Assembly: GCA_964432925.1 (NCBI GenBank)
Contig: CAYSPM010000114.1
Location: forward strand, 1 to 9,267
Length of the DNA stretch: 9,267 nucleotides
Source of the DNA: CAYNTC01 sp964432925
Lineage (GTDB): Bacteria; Planctomycetota; Phycisphaerae; Sedimentisphaerales; Anaerobacaceae
Direction: 5' to 3'
Position 1 is the first letter of the stretch, and each line of letters starts with the position of its first letter. Of the stretch, positions 5,019-9,267 are shown piece by piece. The notes under the pieces are model-generated. The model had not been told where the DNA came from and made no database searches. It was given only the letters and a program-made list of their open reading frames with translations. The translations under genes and the position numbers were made by a program.

Positions 5019-5369
5019 ATGGAACGATTCGTGCTGAAATCAAAGATACATAGGGCAACATTAACCGGAACAGATCTTGATTATCAAGGGAGTATCACTA
5101 TTGATGAGAACCTTCTTGAAAAAGCGGATATACTGCCGGGTGAGCAGGTCCATGTGTTGAATATTAATAATGGTCAGCGTTTTGTGACTTATGCTATTGC
5201 AGCACCGCGAGGTTCCGGCACTGTGTTATTAAATGGCCCAGCAGCAAGATTGGGCACGGTTGGTGATAAAGTCATAATCATATCCTATTGCCAGATTTCT
5301 GCTGAAAAGGCGAAAGACTTGCACGCAAAAATAGTGCTCGTTGATGAGGAAAACAGACCAAAGGAGTAG
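5019..5369 (+). CDS. panD: Aspartate 1-decarboxylase precursor (pyruvoyl enzyme)
   Basis: PanD converts L-aspartate to beta-alanine and CO2 in the cytoplasm, supplying the pantothenate and coenzyme A pathway. The 116-residue length is normal. The self-cleavage site is intact: YQGSITID places Gly24-Ser25 exactly where the E. coli enzyme is cut to make the pyruvoyl group. Other E. coli active-site residues line up at the same numbers: Lys9, Tyr22, Arg54, Thr57, Tyr58 and Asn72. The start follows GGAGAGGG (5005-5012). The gene is 138 bp after the ferredoxin fusion and 4 bp before the DUF1847 gene, whose ribosome site lies in its last codons. No panB or panC is in view, so its link to the neighbours is positional only. 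Confidence 0.97.
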   Translation: MERFVLKSKIHRATLTGTDLDYQGSITIDENLLEKADILPGEQVHVLNINNGQRFVTYAIAAPRGSGTVLLNGPAARLGTVGDKVIIISYCQISAEKAKDLHAKIVLVDEENRPKE

Positions 5370-5373
5370 CTAG

Positions 5374-5970
5374 GTGGAAAAAAATATATCCCCGCAATGT
5401 GCTCGATGTGAGAGTAAAAAATGCCGCGATGGCAAGGATTGTTTCTCACAGGATGATAATCATAGACAATTATATCAAGACAGCCATATAGCAAAATTGC
5501 ACAGGGCAGCTTCGACAATTGAGGCTCGTTACTATGGCAAAGAAACACGATTGGGAGAGATAATATTGTTTGCAAAGGAATTGGGATATAAAAAGATAGG
5601 ACTGGCCTTTTGTATTGGCTTAAGTGAAGAGGCAAAGGTTATCGAGGAAATTCTCTCGAATCATTTTGAGGTAGTGTCTGTGTGCTGTAAAGTTTGCGGA
5701 ATTGACAAAAGGGATTTTGATTTACCGCAGATTTCATTAGAAGGCCAAGAAGTTATGTGTAACCCGGCAGGCCAGGCGCAGTTACTAAATAGCGCAGAAA
5801 CAGAACTTAATGTTATATGCGGACTTTGCGTCGGTCACGATGCTATTTTTGCGAAGGTCTCAGACGCTCCTGTAACAACGCTTATTGCAAAAGACAGGGT
5901 ATTGGCTCACAATCCAGCGGGAGCTATTTACAGTCGCTATATTCGAAAACAGTTTAATGAGACCACATAG
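5374..5970 (+). CDS. DUF1847 family Cys-rich (metal-binding) protein
   Basis: A 198-residue protein of the DUF1847 family, whose function is not established but which is predicted to bind metal. Seen: an N-terminal cluster CARCESKKCRDGKDC (residues 9-23), a central helical part with LGYKKIGLAFCIGLSEEAK, then CCKVCGIDK, MCNPAGQAQLLN and CGLCVGHDAIF, all characteristic family blocks. It uses a GTG start, supported by AAGGAG at 5361-5366 inside the end of panD (spacing 7) and a 4-bp gap, so it is almost certainly co-translated with panD. It has no membrane segment. At least ten cysteines suggest a zinc or Fe-S site. This family is found mainly in anaerobes, in keeping with the rest of the window. 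Confidence 0.85.
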   Translation: MEKNISPQCARCESKKCRDGKDCFSQDDNHRQLYQDSHIAKLHRAASTIEARYYGKETRLGEIILFAKELGYKKIGLAFCIGLSEEAKVIEEILSNHFEVVSVCCKVCGIDKRDFDLPQISLEGQEVMCNPAGQAQLLNSAETELNVICGLCVGHDAIFAKVSDAPVTTLIAKDRVLAHNPAGAIYSRYIRKQFNETT

Positions 5971-5982
5971 CTGAGGTAAATA

Positions 5983-6021
5983 ATGGAGCAGACATTCAAA
6001 GCAAAACAGACTCTGGTTTAA
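5983..6021 (+). pseudogene. Detached 5' fragment resembling the start of the 8254 gene
   Basis: After GAGGT and an ATG at 5983, the frame reads MEQTFKAKQTLV and stops. The intact gene at 8254 begins MEQTFNA. The two loci share a perfect 15-bp direct repeat AATGGAGCAGACATT (5982-5996 and 8253-8267) with further similarity on both sides. The simplest reading is that this is the original start of that gene, left behind when the block at 6069-8207 entered. It could alternatively be a true short leader peptide. Confidence 0.4.
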
Positions 6022-6068
6022 GATCAAAGGATTTGATTGTAACCAAGATCTTTACGGAAGGGGTAACA

Positions 6069-7169
6069 ATGGATATGTTCAAAAAGATAGTAAAAAATTT
6101 TGGTCCGGAATGGGGTGCCGCGGTTATGGGCACTGCGGCTATATGTATCACTATGCAGCTCTCTTCAGAAGTTTCAAGACCGTTTTCTTTCCTTCTATAT
6201 GTAGGATTAGGTTTTTATTTATTAGCCACAGTAATGTTTGTTACATTTTTAATCCCTTGGACTCTAAGATTTTTTATGTATCCAGAAGAGATTAAGAAGG
6301 ATTTGCATCATCCTATCAGAGGCAATTTCTTTCCAACTATGCCTATTTCTTTTATTTTAGCTGGGACTGGCACCAACAAACTTGGTCCAATGCTTTTTGG
6401 TCCTTGGTTTGCTTATCATTTGAGTATCGTGTTTTTCTTTTTGGGTGCCGTAGGAATTTTTACCTTCGGATACTTATTAATACGCACCCAATTTTTGAAT
6501 AAGGATGTTCGATTGGAGCATGCGAACTTTTCCTGGTTTATTCCCCCTGTTTCTCATCTCATAATTCCCGTACTTGGAGCTTGCTCAATGGATGTCTATT
6601 GGGCAGAGACGAGTTTGGCCCCGGTTTTATTTGTAATTTCTATGATAGCCTTGGGAGTAGGATTTTTTAATTTTTTGTTCGTCGGTGCAGCTATCTGGCA
6701 TCGTTATACCTATCAAGGTATTCCTGAAGCAAAGTTAGCCCCCACTATTATGGTAGGAATAGCTCCTACTGCTATCATTGTTATTTTTCTAATAAAATTT
6801 ATACAGGCTATTGAAGCTTCGCATGGCAGTATGTTTGGGATAAACTTTATCTCTATATTTCCTTTAATCAAGATAATCGCCTCTGTATTATGGGGATATT
6901 CTTTGTGGTGGTTAATGCTGGTCGTAATTCTAGTTACCCATTACATAACAACTAAAGCCCATCCTTTCGTTTTTGGTTGGTGGGCTTATACATTTCCCTT
7001 TGAGGCATTTACTGTTGCGACGGGTCTTTTAGCTAAATGTGTAGCAACCCAATTCTTGCAGGGAATGTTGATAACTTTGAACATAATAGCAGTGATAATT
7101 TGGATAACGGTTGTATTTGGGACTATTAAATGGCTTGAAAGCGGAGCGTTTTTAAAACCTCAGCATTAA
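6069..7169 (+). CDS. TDT family (TehA/Mae1/SLAC1-type) anion transporter
   Basis: A 366-residue integral membrane protein of the tellurite-resistance/dicarboxylate transporter (voltage-dependent anion channel) superfamily. Members move C4-dicarboxylates, sulfite, chloride or related anions; the substrate here is not clear. Seen: FGPEWGAAVMGTAAI near the N-terminus, HPIRGNFFPTMPIS (81-94), SWFIPPVSHLIIPVLGA (155-171), FGWWAYTFPFEAF (302-314), and about ten hydrophobic helices. The ATG at 6069 follows GGAAGGGG at a good distance; an earlier TTG at 6033 has no support. It is the first of three tightly spaced genes (13 bp to the next) of clearly lower GC than the flanks. The neighbouring TauE/SafE permease at 8490 is also an anion exporter family, so sulfur-oxyanion export is one possibility. 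Confidence 0.92.
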   Translation: MDMFKKIVKNFGPEWGAAVMGTAAICITMQLSSEVSRPFSFLLYVGLGFYLLATVMFVTFLIPWTLRFFMYPEEIKKDLHHPIRGNFFPTMPISFILAGTGTNKLGPMLFGPWFAYHLSIVFFFLGAVGIFTFGYLLIRTQFLNKDVRLEHANFSWFIPPVSHLIIPVLGACSMDVYWAETSLAPVLFVISMIALGVGFFNFLFVGAAIWHRYTYQGIPEAKLAPTIMVGIAPTAIIVIFLIKFIQAIEASHGSMFGINFISIFPLIKIIASVLWGYSLWWLMLVVILVTHYITTKAHPFVFGWWAYTFPFEAFTVATGLLAKCVATQFLQGMLITLNIIAVIIWITVVFGTIKWLESGAFLKPQH

Positions 7170-7182
7170 AAGGAGTAAAAAA

Positions 7183-7773
7183 ATGAAAACGCGTTCTATA
7201 ATTATAGCTTTAGCAATTGTCTTAATCCCCTTTATTATAGGCACATCTTTGTTTCTACTAAAAAGTAGTGGAGCAATTCGCGAGAAAGCAAATTTCATCT
7301 CAGATACAAGAAAAAATAATAAGGGAATAACTTATAAGGGGATAAAAGTAGATTGGACTTTTTGTCCTGATTGGGAATATAAACCTTTGTTTTTCCCTGC
7401 TGAGGAATACTTAGTGTTTATGTTCCATTATAGGAATGATAACGAATACAATATACAGGTGATGCCTTCTTACACGTTTGCCTCTCCGCACAATAGGCGC
7501 TATTCAGCAAACGAGGAGATTTCCATGTATATAGAGAATGAGGTAGAAAACAAATTTAAAGCCGAAGATCAAACTCCTATTACTTTTAAAATTCCTCCTA
7601 ATGTTACCAAACACTATATTGTAACATTTGAGAAGCCACATTCATTAGATAATTTTTATGTAGATGTAGATGTGTTTAGAGATGTTACTTTGCGCTTGCA
7701 TTATAAAAAGGAAGATGGGGAATGGAGTAATTATTCGAATGAATTAGTTGGAAAATATAAAGGAAGAGGATAA
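7183..7773 (+). CDS. Unrecognised membrane-anchored extracytoplasmic protein
   Basis: A 196-residue protein that I do not recognise. Residues 1-5 are basic (MKTRS) and 6-27 are a hydrophobic helix (IIIALAIVLIPFIIGTSLFLL), serving as an uncleaved anchor or signal. The rest is hydrophilic with a beta-rich pattern (YLVFMFHYRNDN, ITFKIPPNVTKHYIVTFEKP, FYVDVDVFRDVTLRLHY) that resembles Ig-like accessory domains of bacterial surface proteins, by appearance only. There is a single Cys (C51 region, WTFCPDW). AAGGAG precedes the ATG, and the gene is 13 bp after the transporter and 2 bp before the DUF302 gene, so the three form one unit. It may be an accessory subunit of the transporter. It shares the low GC of that block. 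Confidence 0.8.
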   Translation: MKTRSIIIALAIVLIPFIIGTSLFLLKSSGAIREKANFISDTRKNNKGITYKGIKVDWTFCPDWEYKPLFFPAEEYLVFMFHYRNDNEYNIQVMPSYTFASPHNRRYSANEEISMYIENEVENKFKAEDQTPITFKIPPNVTKHYIVTFEKPHSLDNFYVDVDVFRDVTLRLHYKKEDGEWSNYSNELVGKYKGRG

Positions 7774-7775
7774 AG

Positions 7776-8207
7776 ATGTACTTAAGCAAGGAAATGGAAA
7801 ATAGGAATTTTTTTACCACCACCAGCAAGAAATCGATACAGGACTTTATTGAAAGTGTAAAAGAAAACGCCCCGAGATTTAATTTTGGTGTTCGGCGTGT
7901 CTTTGATATGAAGGAAGAATATAAAAAACAAAACGTTAATGTGGATGATGATTTTGAACTATATCAGATTATGGTATGCAATTATGGAAGATCTTACAAG
8001 TCTATGAGCAATAATATGGAAAGGGCCGCTGTATTATTGCAACCAAAACAAATAGTAGCATATACTGAAAAAGGAGTAACTACTGTAAATTATTTACCCT
8101 TCACTAAAGAGTTTATTAAACAGGCTTTACTACAAGATGATGGATTTCAGGAGAGCCTTCCTGAGATTTGCCAAAGAATTATAAGATTAATTGAAGTGTC
8201 TAAATAG
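7776..8207 (+). CDS. DUF302-like protein
   Basis: A 143-residue cytoplasmic protein with features of the DUF302 family: an N-terminal segment TTTSKKSIQDFIESVKENAPRF then FGVRRVFDMKEEYKK, a middle part FELYQIMVCNYGRSYKSM where the family has its conserved 'gacnP' block, then AAVLLQPKQIVAYTEKGVTTVNYLP, matching the family's strand pattern ('llPCnvvvYe..g.ttv'). The assignment is by pattern and moderately sure. The family has no settled function. The start at 7776 lies 2 bp after the previous stop behind AGGAAGAGGA; a second Met six codons in is a possible alternative. It ends the AT-rich block; the following 46 bp contain no strong ribosome site. Confidence 0.75.
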   Translation: MYLSKEMENRNFFTTTSKKSIQDFIESVKENAPRFNFGVRRVFDMKEEYKKQNVNVDDDFELYQIMVCNYGRSYKSMSNNMERAAVLLQPKQIVAYTEKGVTTVNYLPFTKEFIKQALLQDDGFQESLPEICQRIIRLIEVSK

Positions 8208-8253
8208 GCTCTGTCGGAAGAGCACATTGTAATTGCTTGTTCAGAGATAAACA

Positions 8254-8493
8254 ATGGAGCAGACATTTAACGCAGCAGAAATTACCGTTGGTTTCCATCC
8301 GGATGGTTACAGGATAGATAAGACAGCCTCGCCAATGAACCGTTATACAAAGTGGCAAATTCTACCGGGAAATCAATGGCGTAATCCGGAACCGGTCTGT
8401 TTTGATTCTTTGCCTCAACATGGCTGGTTTGCAAAAGATAGGTTTGACTGGGATGAAATTAATATGAAAGGAGAAAGGAACTTAAGCTTATGA
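8254..8493 (+). CDS. Unrecognised 79-residue protein overlapping the TauE/SafE gene
   Basis: A 79-residue soluble protein that I do not recognise. It is rich in Trp, Pro and Asp (YTKWQILPGNQWRNPEPVCF, QHGWFAKDRFDWDEINM), with no membrane helix and one Cys. Its stop overlaps the next start as ATGA (8490-8493), so it is probably translated and coupled to the TauE/SafE-type permease. Its own ribosome site is weak (CAGAGATAA, against GAGGTAA before the similar fragment at 5983), as expected if its natural leader was separated by insertion. It may be an accessory protein of the permease. The coding assignment rests on the overlap and on preservation of the frame. Confidence 0.6.
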   Translation: MEQTFNAAEITVGFHPDGYRIDKTASPMNRYTKWQILPGNQWRNPEPVCFDSLPQHGWFAKDRFDWDEINMKGERNLSL

Positions 8494-9267
8494 CGGTACT
8501 TGGCATAGCTGTTCTATCCATTCTGGTCATTTCGGTTCTGATGAGCATGACAGGGCGTGGTGGAGGTAACTTTTACGTCCCTGTGTTGGTGGCTTGCGGA
8601 CTGCCGATGCTTCAGGCAGCGACGTCTGCACAATGTATCCTGCTGTGTACGGCTGTAGCGTCTGCGTTAATCTTCCAGAAGAGCCGGTCGATCGACTGGA
8701 AGCTTGCGATGGTGATCGATCCACCAACAGACGTGATGGCACTGGTGGGTGGATACTATGCTCATTTGTTGCCAGGTGGAGTTCTGAAGTTTGTCTTTGC
8801 CGGCTTACTTGTACTATCTGGCTTCTTCATGCTGCGTCCTTCAAGGAACAGGCCGTCTTCCGACAAGAATCGGTTGGGCTTCTGGCATCGCAAATTCGGC
8901 GAGCACGAATACAAGGTGAATCTGTGGTTGGCCCTGCCTATCACTGCGGGAACCGGCTTGGTTGCGGGAATGGTCGGGATCTCCGGAGGCTCTTTCAAGG
9001 TCCCATTGATGGTTCTTGGTTGTGGCGTACCTATGCGCGTGGCGGTAGGTACATCGTCCGCCATGGTCGCCGCCACAGCTCTTATGGGCCTGATTGGGCA
9101 TTCGGCGGCCGGTGATTTCAACGCATCATGGGCCATTCCAATGAGCGTAACCGCCTTAATTGGAGGGCTCTTGGGCGGCGTATTCTCGCTTAAAACAAAG
9201 CAGAAAAACCTTAAAAGGATATTCGCGTACACGACATTAGGGGCGGCTTTGTTCATGGTAATAAACG
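8490..9267 (+). CDS. TauE/SafE family permease (3' end beyond window)
   Basis: The frame opened by ATG at 8490 stays open to the window edge (259 residues visible, no stop). The product is an integral membrane protein of the TauE/SafE family, which exports sulfite, sulfoacetate or other organic anions. Seen: a first helix MTVLGIAVLSILVISVLMSM then TGRGGGNFYVPVLVACGLPM, and a second, repeat-like half with GLVAGMVGISGGSFKVPLMVLGCGVPMRVAVGTS, the paired Gly-rich loop plus 'vPl' pattern typical of this family. A hydrophilic loop with basic residues lies around 110-145. The ribosome site is GGAG/GGAA at 8470-8479. The start overlaps the preceding stop by ATGA. GC content is visibly higher than in the block ending at 8207. 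Confidence 0.9.
   Translation, partial: MTVLGIAVLSILVISVLMSMTGRGGGNFYVPVLVACGLPMLQAATSAQCILLCTAVASALIFQKSRSIDWKLAMVIDPPTDVMALVGGYYAHLLPGGVLKFVFAGLLVLSGFFMLRPSRNRPSSDKNRLGFWHRKFGEHEYKVNLWLALPITAGTGLVAGMVGISGGSFKVPLMVLGCGVPMRVAVGTSSAMVAATALMGLIGHSAAGDFNASWAIPMSVTALIGGLLGGVFSLKTKQKNLKRIFAYTTLGAALFMVIN

Noticed and set aside
6033..6068. Earlier TTG start for the TDT transporter
   Set aside because: It has no ribosome site, and the ATG at 6069 has a good one and starts the protein just before the family's first conserved block.
8762..9256. 164-codon open frame on the - strand
   Set aside because: The opposite + frame encodes an unmistakable TauE/SafE membrane protein; the - frame has no plausible start context or motif.

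Overview
This window reads as a bacterial chromosome segment, probably from an anaerobe. All recognisable genes lie on the + strand, most behind good Shine-Dalgarno sites. There is a well-formed sigma-54 type promoter, a bacterial pyruvoyl-type PanD, and many Cys-rich or metal-cluster protein families that are common in strict anaerobes. Base composition is mixed: roughly 45-50% GC over most of the left part, about 33% in a sampled line inside 6069-8207, and about 57% in a sampled line near the right edge. The phylum cannot be decided from the sequence.

Layout. (1) Positions 1-290 are non-coding and hold a sigma-54 -24/-12 promoter, with two matching palindromic sites 33 bp apart upstream. 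(2) Positions 291-4880 are a metal-centre gene cluster. It has two NifX-type (FeMo-co binding family) proteins, a DUF89 phosphatase-like protein, three genes of DUF5320-like Gly/Arg/aromatic-rich proteins (one a fusion with two heads), an FmdB-type zinc ribbon, and a fusion of a NifX domain, a Gly/Met/Arg linker, a coiled coil and a 2x[4Fe-4S] ferredoxin. No nitrogenase structural gene is in view. A 133-bp inverted-repeat element (1130-1262) interrupts the cluster after the second NifX gene. (3) Positions 5019-5970 hold panD (aspartate 1-decarboxylase) and a Cys-rich DUF1847 protein, 4 bp apart. (4) Positions 6069-8207 are an AT-rich three-gene block: a TDT/SLAC1-type transporter, an unrecognised membrane-anchored protein and a DUF302-type protein. 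It is bracketed by two copies of the first codons of the following gene, which suggests an insertion. (5) Positions 8254-9267 hold an unrecognised 79-residue protein that overlaps (ATGA) a TauE/SafE-family permease running off the window.

Working together. The left cluster looks like a dedicated apparatus for binding, holding or transferring a metal or Fe-S cofactor. NifX domains would carry the cluster, ferredoxin would supply electrons or clusters, small zinc ribbons may regulate or bridge, and the low-complexity DUF5320 proteins, two of which share a coiled-coil segment type with the fusion protein, may form a scaffold. This is inference from domain content and co-direction. The sigma-54 promoter would place at least the first genes under an activator-dependent environmental signal. 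The right side is transport (TDT, TauE/SafE) and coenzyme precursor synthesis (PanD), with no proven link to the left cluster.
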